The notes under the pieces were generated by a model. It was given only the letters and a program-made list of their open reading frames with translations. It searched no databases and was not told the DNA's origin. The position numbers and the translations under genes are program-made. From Paenibacillus humicola (lineage in GTDB: Bacteria > Bacillota > Bacilli > Paenibacillales > Paenibacillaceae): a DNA stretch of 64,000 bases. Location of the stretch: positions 1,452,501 through 1,516,500 of the forward strand of contig NZ_JAQGPL010000001.1 in the NCBI RefSeq assembly GCF_028826105.1, written 5' to 3'. Position 1 is the stretch's first letter. The number at the start of each line of letters is the position of its first letter. This document shows positions 44,168 through 53,579 of this stretch, in pieces.

Positions 44168-45000
44168 CCGGGATGCGGAGGCTGCAACATTCGGTAATCG
44201 TCGGATTTCTGCTGCTGATTGCTCTCATTATGGCGCTTCCGTTCTTTTGGATGCTCGTCACCTCATTGAAATCGTTCGACGAGGTGTTCGTGAATCCGCC
44301 GCAGTTCATTCCGGCTTCTTTTCAATGGCAGAATTATGCCGCCGCGCTGCACGCCGCGCCGTTCGGGCGATATTTTTTCAACAGCGTATCCATGACGGTT
44401 CTTCTCACCGTTTTTCAGCTCGTCACCTCCATTCTCGCGGCATACGCTTTTGCCCGGATGAGGTTCAAGGGCCGCCAAACGATGTTTTTGATGGTGCTCG
44501 CCACGATGATGGTTCCGATTCAAGTGACGTTTATACCGAATTTTCTCATCATCAACAAGCTGGGATTGTTCAATACGTACTGGGCGTTGATCGTTCCGTT
44601 CTGCGCCAGCGCCTTCGCGATTTTCATGATGAGACAAGCCTTCCTGCAAGTTCCGAAGGAATTGGAGGAGGCGGCGACGCTGGAGGGCTGCAATCATCTG
44701 CAAATCATCCGGCACGTCATGATTCCGTTGTCGACATCTCCGATTCTCACCTTCGTATTGCTGAGCTTTATATGGCACTACAACGATTTTTTCTGGCCGC
44801 TCATCGCTACGAACGACGAGCATTTGAGGACGATCCAGGTCGGCCTGTCCGGCATGCTGTCGGAAGAGGGAGGAAGCCAGGGCACGAAGTGGAATGTCGT
44901 GATGGCCGCATCGTCGCTGATCGTCTCGCCGCTCATTGTCCTGTTCATTTTCGTGCAGAAAAATATCGTTCAAGGGATCGCCACGACAGGCTTGAAATAA
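44164..45000 (+). CDS. UgpE/MalG-like ABC permease
   Basis: 278 residues from ATG 44164, which overlaps the previous stop (ATGA). Six helices, EAA loop EAATLEGCNHLQIIRHVMIP, and C-terminus FVQKNIVQGIATTGLK, typical of MalG-type permeases. It forms the channel with the protein at 43220. No ATPase gene is in the operon, so a shared MsmX/UgpC-like ATPase is presumed. Confidence 0.93.
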   Translation: MTGMRRLQHSVIVGFLLLIALIMALPFFWMLVTSLKSFDEVFVNPPQFIPASFQWQNYAAALHAAPFGRYFFNSVSMTVLLTVFQLVTSILAAYAFARMRFKGRQTMFLMVLATMMVPIQVTFIPNFLIINKLGLFNTYWALIVPFCASAFAIFMMRQAFLQVPKELEEAATLEGCNHLQIIRHVMIPLSTSPILTFVLLSFIWHYNDFFWPLIATNDEHLRTIQVGLSGMLSEEGGSQGTKWNVVMAASSLIVSPLIVLFIFVQKNIVQGIATTGLK

Positions 45001-45050
45001 ATTCCGCGGCTTCGCAAGGTAACGCAAAAACGAGGATAAAGGAGCTTACC

Positions 45051-46391
45051 ATGAAAAAGATATCGATGCTTTTGCTTGTCGCCTCCATGATGACCGTTTC
45101 CGCCTGCTCAAGCGCCAAACCGGCCGATACCGGTTCTTCCGGCACCGCGTCGTCGGCAGCGGGTTCGTCCGGAAAGCCGGCCGCGCCCGTCGAAATCGAG
45201 TTTTGGCACGCGATGGGAGGCGATTCCGGGGATGTTCTTCAGAAACAAATCGATGCCTTCAATTCATCGCAATCCGAAGTTGTCGTCAAACCCGTATTCC
45301 AGCAAAGCTACGACACGACAGGAGAAAAGCTGCAGGCGGCCGTCGTAGCCGGAAAAGTGCCGGATATCGTCCAATTGAACACCCGCGTCTGGCCCGGATT
45401 TGCCGCAAACGGAGCCCTTCTGCCTTTGGACGGCTACATCAAGAACGACCCGGATATCCGTTTCGATGATTTTAATAAAGGTCTGCTCGTCAACACCGCA
45501 TTGAACGGCAAGCAGTATACGCTTCCTTATAACCGGAGCACTCCGATTTTGTATTACAATAAAGATATTGTGAAACAGCTCGGATTGGATCCCGAAAACC
45601 CGGTCCCGACCTGGGACGACCTCGCTGCTGCAGCGAAGAAGGCAACGATCGCGAAAAACGGAAAGATCGAGCGGTTCGGTTTTGCCGCGAGCATGTCGGG
45701 CTGGTATGACTATTCCATGATCTGGTCGGCAGGCGGCGATGTCCTCGGTCCCGACATGAAGACCGTGCTGCTGGACAAGCCCGAGGCGGCGCGAGGATTG
45801 CAGCTGTGGGTCGATATGGTCAACAAGGACAAAACGATGATGCCTCCGGTCGGCGGAACGAGCACCAGCAGCTCCGGCGCGGGTCAAAGTCTGGACACCG
45901 GCTTTTTGAACGGACAGGTCGTATTCTTTATCAGCAGTACGGCCGGACTCGCGAGCATGCAGAAAAACGCGAAATTTGAACTCGGCACGGCGTTCCTGCC
46001 GAAATTCAACGCATATGCCACCCCGACGGGCGGCGCAAACCTGGCGATTATGGCCAAAGCGCCGAAAGAGAAGCAGGATGCAGCCTGGAAATTTATCAAA
46101 TTCATGACGTCCAAGGAACAAACGATTTTCTTCTCGCAAAACACGGGCTATTTGACGGTGCGCAAATCGGCGGAGGAAGCGCCGGAAATGCAGAATTACT
46201 ATAAACAAAATCCGAATTTCACGGTTGCCTTGAAGCAGTTGGAATACGCCAAGGAGGTCCCTTCGCTCGAGGCAACGAAACGGATTGAAACCGAGCTGAA
46301 CAATGCGATGGAAAAAGCGGTCACGACGAATACGCCGGCGGCCGATGCGATGAAGGAAGCGGCAGACAATGTCAGAACATTTTTGAAGTAA
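45051..46391 (+). CDS. UgpB-like solute-binding lipoprotein
   Basis: 446 residues from ATG 45051, with AAGGAG 7 nt upstream. A much longer open frame extends upstream but would read through the permeases. Signal peptide and lipobox MKKISMLLLVASMMTVSACS. The mature part resembles UgpB-type proteins (VEIEFWHAMGGDSGDVLQKQ; VPDIVQLNTRVWPGFAANGA; TLPYNRSTPILYYNKDIVKQ). UgpB binds glycerophosphodiesters, which would suit the phosphodiesterase at the end of the operon. Confidence 0.93.
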   Translation: MKKISMLLLVASMMTVSACSSAKPADTGSSGTASSAAGSSGKPAAPVEIEFWHAMGGDSGDVLQKQIDAFNSSQSEVVVKPVFQQSYDTTGEKLQAAVVAGKVPDIVQLNTRVWPGFAANGALLPLDGYIKNDPDIRFDDFNKGLLVNTALNGKQYTLPYNRSTPILYYNKDIVKQLGLDPENPVPTWDDLAAAAKKATIAKNGKIERFGFAASMSGWYDYSMIWSAGGDVLGPDMKTVLLDKPEAARGLQLWVDMVNKDKTMMPPVGGTSTSSSGAGQSLDTGFLNGQVVFFISSTAGLASMQKNAKFELGTAFLPKFNAYATPTGGANLAIMAKAPKEKQDAAWKFIKFMTSKEQTIFFSQNTGYLTVRKSAEEAPEMQNYYKQNPNFTVALKQLEYAKEVPSLEATKRIETELNNAMEKAVTTNTPAADAMKEAADNVRTFLK

Positions 46392-46429
46392 ATCAGCTGT
46401 GTTTGACTCGGAGAGGACTGGGAAAGCAA

Positions 46430-47146
46430 ATGGAAATTAACATTTATCAGTTTGTCGAGGGGGCTCGGCAGGCGAAGGGCTTAACCGTTATTATCGATGT
46501 ATTCCGGGCCTTTTCGGCTGCCTGCTACGTTACGGCTAACGGGGTGAAGGATCTGTTTCCGATCGGAAGCATCGAAACCGCTTATCGGCTGAAGAAGGAA
46601 AACCCCGGGTTCATCCTGATGGGAGAAAGGGGAGGCCGGATTCAGCCCGGCTTCGATTACGGCAATTCCCCGTTCGCCGTGAAATCCGTCGATTTTACCG
46701 GGAAGACCGTCGTGCATACGACAAGCGCGGGCACGCAAGGCATCGTGAGCGCGGTCCACGCGGATGAAATTATTACCGGAAGCTTCGTCAACGCGGGCGC
46801 CGTCATCGATTACATCCGTATGAAAAACCCGCAGCATGTATCGTTGGTCTGCATGGGATGGGAAGCGGCGGAAGAGGCGGACGAAGATACGCTGTTCGCA
46901 AATTACGTGAAGAACGGACTGGAAGGCAAACCTAACGATTTTGAAGCCATCGTTCATTATTTGCGCAGCGATAGCAAAACCGGGAAGTTTCTGGACGTCC
47001 GCGGCGACGTTTCCGCCCCGTCCGAAGATTTCGACCTGTGCCTTTGTTTGGACCGGTTCCCGTTCGTGCTCAAAGCCGAGAGATACGGAGAAGCGATGAT
47101 AAGGCTCGCAAAAATCAATGTAAACGAATGGAGGTCCATAGGATGA
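46430..47146 (+). CDS. ComB-like 2-phosphosulfolactate phosphatase family protein
   Basis: 238 residues. Family pattern: VIIDVFRAFSAACYVTANG near the N-terminus, GERGGRIQPGFDYGNSP, HTTSAGTQGI, and a C-terminal LCLCLDRFPFVLKAE. ComB removes phosphate from 2-phosphosulfolactate in coenzyme M synthesis, and relatives occur in bacteria making or using 3-sulfolactate. No ComA or ComC is near, so the substrate may be another phospho-carboxylate. ATG 46430 is used; the frame from 46403 has no ribosome site. Overlaps the phosphodiesterase gene by 4 bp. Confidence 0.87.
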   Translation: MEINIYQFVEGARQAKGLTVIIDVFRAFSAACYVTANGVKDLFPIGSIETAYRLKKENPGFILMGERGGRIQPGFDYGNSPFAVKSVDFTGKTVVHTTSAGTQGIVSAVHADEIITGSFVNAGAVIDYIRMKNPQHVSLVCMGWEAAEEADEDTLFANYVKNGLEGKPNDFEAIVHYLRSDSKTGKFLDVRGDVSAPSEDFDLCLCLDRFPFVLKAERYGEAMIRLAKINVNEWRSIG

Positions 47147-48585
47147 AGATGCAGGAGGAACGCCGCCGTGTCCTCATTATCGGAACGGACGGCCTCAGGC
47201 CGGACACCGTCGATCCCGAGCTGATGCCGACTTATGCCGAGCTCATGAAACGCGGCACGCTGTTCACCTCGTTCCACGCCGCTTACCCGTCGGAAACACG
47301 GGTCAGCATGACGACTCTGACGACCGGCGTGTATCCCGGCAGCCACGGCGTCGTCAGCAATTTGAAATATGTGCCCGGCTTCGGCGAGGACGGTTTTGTC
47401 CAAACGGGAAACGACAAGCATTTGTTGTCGTTCCAGGGAATGAAATCCGAGCCGCTGATTCTCCTCCCGACGCTTGGCGACCGGCTGCACAAGCATGGGA
47501 AACGCCTTGCCGTAGCCGCTTCCAGCTCGCCGGGTGCTTCGCTCCTTTGGAACTTGAACCATCCGGAAACGGTCGTCAATCCCTCCTCTTCGTACGGGGT
47601 CGGCGAAACGGAGCGGCTGCACCGCCGGCTCGGTCCGGTTCCGGAAGAGCGGACAAGGGTGAAGAAAGAGCGCGCGCTGTGGGCTGTCCGGGCGCTGATC
47701 GATGTCCATTTGAAAAATCCGGATAATCAAGCGATGGTATTATGGCTGTCCGAACCGGACTCGAGCCAGCACGATTACGGACTCGGGTCTCCGGAAAGCA
47801 AGGAAGCCCTTCGTTTGGTCGACCGGTGCGTAGCGGATGTATTAAAAGCCGCGGAAGAGGAAGGTCTTGCCGACCAGCTCGATCTGTTCCTCATCAGCGA
47901 TCACGGCCATTCGACGCTGCATGCCGAGGGGGCGCTGCAAAGTCACGTACAGAAGGCGTGCCGCGAATTGGGGGCAGAAAACCGTTTCGTCACGACCGGA
48001 CATTACGTGTTTCCGGCTGCCGGTCAAGCGCCGTCGTTCAAGGACACCGCCGCACTCGTTGAATGGCTGCAAGGACAAGAGTGGTGCGATACGGTATTCG
48101 CGGGAGACCCGGCCTATTGCGAACTGCCCGGCGTGCTGCCGCTGGAGCTGCTTCTCGGGCCGATTGCCCACGACCGCGCGCCGCTTCTTGCCATCCAGCC
48201 CAAATGGACCGGATCGGCCAACGAATTCGGCGTTAAGGGCGCGATTCAGGGGCTTACGTCATCTTCCGTTCGTTCTTCGCACGGCACGGCAAGCCCGTAC
48301 GACGTTCGTGCATTCTGTTTGGGCGTAGGCGGGAGCTTCAAGCAAGGCCGCGTGTCCGATATCCCGTGCGGGATCGTCGACATTGCCCCGACGGTCTGTC
48401 ACTTGATCGGCCTTCGGACGGAAACCGGCTTTGACGGCCGCATCCTTGCCGAAGCGCTCCGGCCGGAGCTGGTCGACGAACGCCTGTCGAAGCCGGAGAT
48501 GACGGAATCGAAATATACCGGAGGATTCGGAGGCTTCAAGGTATTTAGCGTAAACGGCACAAAATATGTTACCGGATGCTCGTGA
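47143..48585 (+). CDS. Alkaline-phosphatase-superfamily phosphodiesterase / nucleotide pyrophosphatase-like
   Basis: 480 residues. Metal-site Asp in VLIIGTDGLRPDT, nucleophile Thr52 in YPSETRVSMTTLTTG, and metal ligands in WLSEPDSSQHDYG, LISDHGHSTLH and SSHGTASPYD, all matching the PF01663 type I phosphodiesterase pattern. It splits a phosphodiester or pyrophosphate bond. No signal peptide, so it works on imported substrate. Translationally coupled to the ComB-like gene (ATGA overlap), which suggests that its product feeds the phosphatase. Confidence 0.88.
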   Translation: MKMQEERRRVLIIGTDGLRPDTVDPELMPTYAELMKRGTLFTSFHAAYPSETRVSMTTLTTGVYPGSHGVVSNLKYVPGFGEDGFVQTGNDKHLLSFQGMKSEPLILLPTLGDRLHKHGKRLAVAASSSPGASLLWNLNHPETVVNPSSSYGVGETERLHRRLGPVPEERTRVKKERALWAVRALIDVHLKNPDNQAMVLWLSEPDSSQHDYGLGSPESKEALRLVDRCVADVLKAAEEEGLADQLDLFLISDHGHSTLHAEGALQSHVQKACRELGAENRFVTTGHYVFPAAGQAPSFKDTAALVEWLQGQEWCDTVFAGDPAYCELPGVLPLELLLGPIAHDRAPLLAIQPKWTGSANEFGVKGAIQGLTSSSVRSSHGTASPYDVRAFCLGVGGSFKQGRVSDIPCGIVDIAPTVCHLIGLRTETGFDGRILAEALRPELVDERLSKPEMTESKYTGGFGGFKVFSVNGTKYVTGCS

Positions 48586-48676
48586 CTAACAATGCTGCGC
48601 AGCAGCAGACGATCCTGTCCCGATCACGGCGGCGGCCGGCCCGGTTCCGAACTCAACGGGCTGGCTTAAGCGCCGG

Positions 48677-49630
48677 TCACGTTTCGAACAGCACTTCCCC
48701 GGTCAGCGACAGATCGTAGCCGTGCATGAGCCGCAGCTCGTTCCGGAACGCCTCCGACCGCAGGATGCGCAGGACGGCGTCGATCCAGGACCGGTTATCG
48801 GGCCGCTTCAGCATCACAAGATCGTACCGTTCCTGGATGAGCGGGATAAACTCGACGCCCCCGACGAAACGCGCCGCCTTCTCGATGCCGACGCCCGCGT
48901 CGGCTTCGCCGGCGGCAACCTTTCCCGCGACCGCGAGATGATTGTTTTCCGTGCGCTCGTATCCGTTCACCCCGGAGGCGGGTATACGCAGCAGCCGAAG
49001 CTGCTCGTCGAGCAGCACCCGCGCGCCGGAGCCCGGCTCGCGGTTGACGATGCGCACGCCGGGCCTGCTCAGGTCGGACCAGTCCTTGATGCGGTGCGGG
49101 TTGCCCTCCTGCACGTAAATTCCGGCCGGCCGGGACAGCAGGTTCGCGACGAGAAAGGACTGTCCGACCAGCAGCTTCCGGATATAGGGAATATTGTATT
49201 CGCCGGTATCGCCGTCAAGCAGATGCGTGCTGACGATGTCGGCTTTGCCGAGATACATGGAGACGAGGCTGTCGAGGCTCCCGACGTATTCGCGCAGCGG
49301 CCTTGTACCGGGTGCGCTTTTCTCCATATGCTTGGCCAAGATATCGAGGCTGATGTCCTGCCCCGTGATAACGATCCGGCGTTCGGCCGACCGGTCCGGA
49401 GCGGCCGGCTGCTTTTGTTCGCCGGCCGGCGCAGCAGGCTCCGGCGGTACCGGCATACCGTTTTTGTGCCGCCGCTTGTATGCTTCCAGGTCGGCGGCAT
49501 CGACGCGCATCTGCTTGCCGACGCGATAGGAGGGAAGCTCGCCTTTTTTGATTAAATCGTACACCGTCAGCTTGGATATTTTCAGCATTTGGGCGATTTC
49601 CTCGGTCGTATAGGAAATGTCGCTTGCCAC
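48677..49630 (-). CDS. Excisionase-type HTH regulator fused to a PBP-like effector domain
   Basis: 317 residues from GTG at 49628-49630, which follows GAAGGAGGAG by 6 nt. Residues ~5-55 are a MerR/excisionase-type HTH (YTTEEIAQMLKISKLTVYDL, SYRVGKQMRVDAADLEAYKR). A Pro/Ala linker follows, then a periplasmic-binding-like domain (~80-300) of the PBP_like class with NREPGSGARVLLDEQLRLL, common in molybdate- or ligand-sensing regulators. It is divergent from the GH51 gene, whose promoter carries an inverted repeat that may be its operator. Confidence 0.85.
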   Translation of the reverse strand: MASDISYTTEEIAQMLKISKLTVYDLIKKGELPSYRVGKQMRVDAADLEAYKRRHKNGMPVPPEPAAPAGEQKQPAAPDRSAERRIVITGQDISLDILAKHMEKSAPGTRPLREYVGSLDSLVSMYLGKADIVSTHLLDGDTGEYNIPYIRKLLVGQSFLVANLLSRPAGIYVQEGNPHRIKDWSDLSRPGVRIVNREPGSGARVLLDEQLRLLRIPASGVNGYERTENNHLAVAGKVAAGEADAGVGIEKAARFVGGVEFIPLIQERYDLVMLKRPDNRSWIDAVLRILRSEAFRNELRLMHGYDLSLTGEVLFET

Positions 49631-49732
49631 TTTCGCTCCTCCTTCGCATGTGAACGCCGTTAAAGCTTTGGTTCCATTATAGCAAATAACGATCCTCGGC
49701 TCGCGGTTTCCGCCGATCCGGCGAAAAAGGGG

Positions 49733-49761
49733 TTGCACGGCGGCGGCGGACAAACTATGAT
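49733..49761 (+). promoter_or_regulatory. SigA promoter of the GH51 gene
   Basis: TTGCAC, 17 bp, TATGAT. The predicted start of transcription falls at the left arm of the inverted repeat at 49769. Confidence 0.65.
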
Positions 49762-49768
49762 GTTTTTA

Positions 49769-49810
49769 GGATTAATAAAAGGTTACATCAATTAATTGAA
49801 CTATTAATCC
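49769..49810. promoter_or_regulatory. Large inverted repeat, candidate operator
   Basis: GGATTAATA (49769-49777) and TATTAATCC (49802-49810) are perfect inverted arms; the palindrome CAATTAATTG (49789-49798) lies between them. Sitting on the transcription start of the GH51 gene and next to the divergent HTH/PBP regulator, it is a good operator candidate. Confidence 0.55.
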
Positions 49811-49846
49811 AAGGTGATAGAAGATCCGATCGGAGGGAACATCAGA

Positions 49847-51331
49847 ATGGCAAACGGCGTTATCATTAACGCGGATGTACAGAAGGGAACGATTGACCGC
49901 AACATTTACGGCCATTTCGCCGAGCATCTCGGCCGCTGCATTTACGAGGGCCTTTGGGTCGGGGAGGATTCGGCCATCCCGAATACGAACGGCATCCGCA
50001 ACGACGTATTGGAAGCGCTTCGAAAGCTGAGTATTCCCGTGCTGCGCTGGCCCGGAGGCTGCTTCGCCGACGAATATCACTGGAAGGACGGCATCGGGCC
50101 GCGCGAGCAGCGCAAGCGGATGGTCAACACCCACTGGGGCGGCGTGGTGGAAAACAACCATTTCGGGACGCACGAATTTCTGATGCTGTGCGAAATGCTC
50201 GGCGCGGAGCCGTATATTAACGGCAACGTCGGCAGCGGTACCGTGCAGGAAATGAGCGAATGGGTCGAATACGTGACGTTCGACGGCGAATCGCCGATGG
50301 CGGACCTGCGCCGGAAGAACGGGCGGGAGAAGCCCTGGAGCCTGAAATATTTCGCCGTCGGCAACGAGAACTGGGGCTGCGGCGGCAATATGCGGCCGGA
50401 ATTTTACGCCGACCTGTACCGGCAGTTCCAGACGTATGTCCGCAATTACGGCAGCAACAAGATTTACAAAATCGCCTGCGGGGCCAACAGCTTCGACTAC
50501 AATTGGACCGAGGTGCTCATGCGGCAGGCGGGCAAACTGTTGCACGGCCTGAGCCTTCACTATTACACGGTGCCGAAAACGTGGGCGGACAAAGGCGCGG
50601 CGACCGGCTTCCCGGTGTCCGAATGGTATTCGACGCTTCAGGCGACGCTCCGGATGGAGGAGCTGCTGACGAAGCATTCCGCCATTATGGACCAATACGA
50701 TCCGGACAAGCGGGTCGGCCTGATCGTGGACGAATGGGGGACGTGGTACAACGTCGAGCCGGGCACGAATCCGGGCTTCCTGTACCAGCAAAACACGATC
50801 CGCGACGCGGTCGTGGCGGGCATCAACTTCAACCTGTTCCATAAGCACTGCGAGCGGGTGAGGATGGCGAACATTGCGCAGACGATCAACGTGCTGCAGG
50901 CGATGATATTGACCGAAGGCGCACAAATGGCGCTGACGCCGACCTATCACGTCTTCGACATGTTCAAGGTGCATCAGGATGCGGCCGCGCTCGACGTCCA
51001 TGTCAGCACCGACATGCTGGAGGACGAAGGGGGAGCTCTGCCGCAAATTAGCGCTTCCGCATCGAAGGCGGCGGACGGCACGATTCATGTCAGCTTATGC
51101 AACCTGAGCCACGACAGCTCGGCGGATGTCGCGATCGATTTGCGCGGAACAGGCGGAATCGGCTTCGTGGACGGAACGGTGTTAACGGCGGACGCCATGG
51201 ACGCCCACAACACGTTCGAGAAGCCGGATGCGGTGAAGCCGGCGCCGTTCGGCAGCGTGACCGGTCAGGGCAGCCGTCTCTCCGCGTCGCTGCCGCCGAT
51301 GTCCGTCGTCGTGTTGGCCATTAAGGCTTAA
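49847..51331 (+). CDS. abfA: Alpha-N-arabinofuranosidase (GH51)
   Basis: 494 residues, intracellular (no signal peptide). Removes terminal alpha-L-arabinofuranose from arabino-oligosaccharides. Acid/base Glu174 lies in [11 protein letters not shown] and nucleophile Glu296 in [10 protein letters not shown]; also visible are [16 protein letters not shown] and [23 protein letters not shown] 49847 follows CGGAGGGA by 8 nt; the GTG at 49814 lacks a ribosome site. The C-terminal ~150 residues form the usual beta-sandwich. Confidence 0.95.
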   Translation: MANGVIINADVQKGTIDRNIYGHFAEHLGRCIYEGLWVGEDSAIPNTNGIRNDVLEALRKLSIPVLRWPGGCFADEYHWKDGIGPREQRKRMVNTHWGGVVENNHFGTHEFLMLCEMLGAEPYINGNVGSGTVQEMSEWVEYVTFDGESPMADLRRKNGREKPWSLKYFAVGNENWGCGGNMRPEFYADLYRQFQTYVRNYGSNKIYKIACGANSFDYNWTEVLMRQAGKLLHGLSLHYYTVPKTWADKGAATGFPVSEWYSTLQATLRMEELLTKHSAIMDQYDPDKRVGLIVDEWGTWYNVEPGTNPGFLYQQNTIRDAVVAGINFNLFHKHCERVRMANIAQTINVLQAMILTEGAQMALTPTYHVFDMFKVHQDAAALDVHVSTDMLEDEGGALPQISASASKAADGTIHVSLCNLSHDSSADVAIDLRGTGGIGFVDGTVLTADAMDAHNTFEKPDAVKPAPFGSVTGQGSRLSASLPPMSVVVLAIKA

Positions 51332-51345
51332 GGCTTCGCGCGAAG

Positions 51346-51624
51346 ATGAGCGGCATCCCCGAATCTTCGGCTTCCGCGCCGTGTAAAGGCTGCCAGGCCG
51401 ACGTCCGCGTCACCGAGCGGCAAATCGCGCGTATGCTGGCTGCGATCGAAGCGGGCTCGTTCGATCTGGTGCCGGACGAGCGGTATGCGGAGCGGCTCGC
51501 GGCCTGCCTGTCGTGCGATTCGCTGCAATACGGCACGACGTGCGCGTATTGCGGCTGTATCGTGCATGTCCGGGCGAAGCTGGCGGATAAAGGCTGTCCG
51601 AAGCCCGGCGCATCGAAATGGTAA
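51346..51624 (+). CDS. Cysteine-rich small protein (DUF6171-like)
   Basis: 92 residues with four cysteine groups: CKGC near residue 13, CLSC (~54), CAYCGC (~66) and one late Cys. The spacing suggests one or two zinc sites. It resembles the short DUF6171 proteins of Bacillota; no function is known. It starts 14 bp after the GH51 stop with no clear ribosome site, so it may be translated by coupling. Its 3' end is convergent with the broken gene at 51634. Confidence 0.65.
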   Translation: MSGIPESSASAPCKGCQADVRVTERQIARMLAAIEAGSFDLVPDERYAERLAACLSCDSLQYGTTCAYCGCIVHVRAKLADKGCPKPGASKW

Positions 51625-51633
51625 TCTGCGGCA

Positions 51634-52372
51634 TTAACCGAAGTTGTAATCCGGGTAAATATACGGTTCTTTGGCAGGCTTGATGCTCGTCACGTTCTCC
51701 GCCTTCAGCACCATGATCTGCTGGCCTTTGTATTCCGTTTTGCCAAGCGTGCCGGAGCGTCTCCATGTAATCCTTTTCCTTCACGCGGACGATGGGCTGC
51801 TGGTACAGCTGAATGCCGTATTTGGCATACGCCCCCGTATATTCGTCAGCCGGGAACATCGCCTTCAGCTTCGCCTCGCCGGTGAGCGGCGCGCCCGGCT
51901 TGGCCGCGGCGGTTTGCGCCGGAGAGGCGGTTGTTCCCGCCTCCCCGCCGGTGCGGCTTTCCTTCTCCTTGATCGCTTGCGAGGTGCTGAGCGTAATCCC
52001 TTTCTGCGCGGCCATCGCACTGCCGATCATCGTGTCCGGCGACAGAAAGCCGGCGGCGAGCGGAAGGACGAACAGGCCGTATACGAGCAGGCTGCGGACG
52101 AACGAGCGCGGCGGTAGATGCTCGCAGCCGCAGTTGTCCGTCCGGCGGATCCGGGAGCGGTACGCCTGATAAACCTGGACGACGGCCACGACGTAAAGAG
52201 CCATTGCGGCCAGCTTGACATAGCCGGACATCCGCGGTGCGATATACAGCGTCAGGCTGCCGGCGATTTGCAGCCGGACAATGTAGAAGGCGATGCCGCC
52301 CAGGATGACCGCCCGCAGCAGATGATGGGCGGTCATCCTTCGTTCGGAAGGGGCTTTCATTACAGCTTCCAT
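51634..52372 (-). pseudogene. TIGR03943/YcgQ-like permease partner, disrupted by internal deletion and frameshift
   Basis: The N-terminal ~203 codons are intact: membrane helices, NCGCEH, and a linker up to VRVKEKDYMETL. Near 51750-51756 the frame is then lost. In the other frame the sequence resumes as GTLGKTEYKGQQIMVLKAEN and ends YIYPDYNFG, the normal C-terminal end of the family. The usual ~80-residue middle segment, with its GFVYRE and Cys-Cys motifs, is missing. The deletion joins the ends out of frame. Start ATG 52372 is 7 nt after GGAGGT. Confidence 0.75.
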
Positions 52373-52388
52373 AACGGGACCTCCGTTC

Positions 52389-53561
52389 TTATGAATTCGA
52401 CCACAGCTGGCCGGCGGCCAGCGAGCCGACGAATACGACGACCGCGATCAGCGCGATCAGCTTCAGCACAAACCGGGAGCGGAAGACGGACAGCATCATG
52501 AGCGTGCTTTTGAAATCGACCATCGGGCCGAACACGAGAAACGCGAGCAGCGCTCCTTTGGGGAAAATACCGCTGAATGATGCCGCGATGAAGGCGTCCG
52601 ACGTCGAGCACAGGGAAATGATAAAAGCGAAGCCCATCATGAGCAGATGCGCGCCGAAAGCCCCGCCGCTCAAGGATACGAGCTCCTGCCGGCTGACGAA
52701 CGTCTGAATCGCCGCCGTCAGACAGGCGCCGATCATCAAATATTTGCCCATTTCGAAAAACTCGTCCGACGCGTGGCTGAACACGGAAAGCAGCCTTCCC
52801 GAAAAGGTGCGGGGATGATCGTGATGATGGTCGTGAGGATGATCATGACGCAGGCTGTGACGATGATGATCATGACGATGGGTATCAAGGTGATCATGGG
52901 CATGCCCGCGTTTGTGACTACGAGCTTGTCCATGCTTATGCACTTGTTCGTGAACAAAAGCGTGATCATGCCCATCATCATGCGCGTGCCCTTGGCCGTC
53001 CGCGTCCTCCTTCAGCGGGTTCCGGCCGCCTACATAGTACAGTGCGAGGCCGACGGCCGCGGCAACGGCGAAGGCGAGCCCCAGCCGGTAATAAACCATC
53101 GCTTCGTCAGTGCGGAACGCCATATACGTCGCCGCGAAGGTGACCGGGTTGATGATCGGCGCGGCGAGTATGTACGCAATGCCGATGTACGGCGGCATCC
53201 CTTTGCCGATCAGCCGCCGGACGATCGGAATCATGCCGCACTCGCATACGGGAAGCAGGATGCCGAGCAGGCAGGCGAACGCGACGCCGAGCAGCGGATT
53301 GCGGGGGACGAGCCGCCTCAGCAGCTCATCCGATACATACAGGTGGAGCAGCGATGAAATGAAAACGCCGAGCAGGATGAAGGGCAGCGCCTCCAGAAAA
53401 ATGCTGACGAACACCGTTTTCAGGCTCTGCCACTGCGCGCCGGAAATATGAAGCGGCACGGCGATGGAGCCCAGCCTGGTTCCGGTCAGCAGCAGCAGGA
53501 TCAGCGCGATGACGCCGAGCGTCGCCGCATTCAGGCTCCACCGGTAGATGGAATGGATCAT
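52389..53561 (-). CDS. YraQ/YcgR-type (DUF318) permease with a His-rich cytoplasmic or external loop
   Basis: 390 residues of the PF03773 permease family, with two conserved halves (LPVCECGMIPIVRRLIGKGM; SLCSTSDAFIAASF). Between them lies a ~70-residue loop with more than 25 His and many Asp (HAHDDGHDHAF, HRHDHHRHSL, HDHHHDH), which should bind Zn or other transition metals. The gene is first in an operon with the broken YcgQ-like gene. Upstream are a SigA promoter and a Zur-like box, so a role in zinc homeostasis is likely. AAGGAG lies 10 nt before ATG 53561. Confidence 0.88.
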   Translation of the reverse strand: MIHSIYRWSLNAATLGVIALILLLLTGTRLGSIAVPLHISGAQWQSLKTVFVSIFLEALPFILLGVFISSLLHLYVSDELLRRLVPRNPLLGVAFACLLGILLPVCECGMIPIVRRLIGKGMPPYIGIAYILAAPIINPVTFAATYMAFRTDEAMVYYRLGLAFAVAAAVGLALYYVGGRNPLKEDADGQGHAHDDGHDHAFVHEQVHKHGQARSHKRGHAHDHLDTHRHDHHRHSLRHDHPHDHHHDHPRTFSGRLLSVFSHASDEFFEMGKYLMIGACLTAAIQTFVSRQELVSLSGGAFGAHLLMMGFAFIISLCSTSDAFIAASFSGIFPKGALLAFLVFGPMVDFKSTLMMLSVFRSRFVLKLIALIAVVVFVGSLAAGQLWSNS

Positions 53562-53579
53562 CCGCTTATGGCTCCTTCT

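Noticed and set aside
44061..46391. One very long plus-strand frame of 776 codons across the UgpE-like permease and the binding protein
   Set aside because: The upstream part is an out-of-frame shadow of the permease; the real gene starts at ATG 45051 with AAGGAG and a lipoprotein signal peptide.
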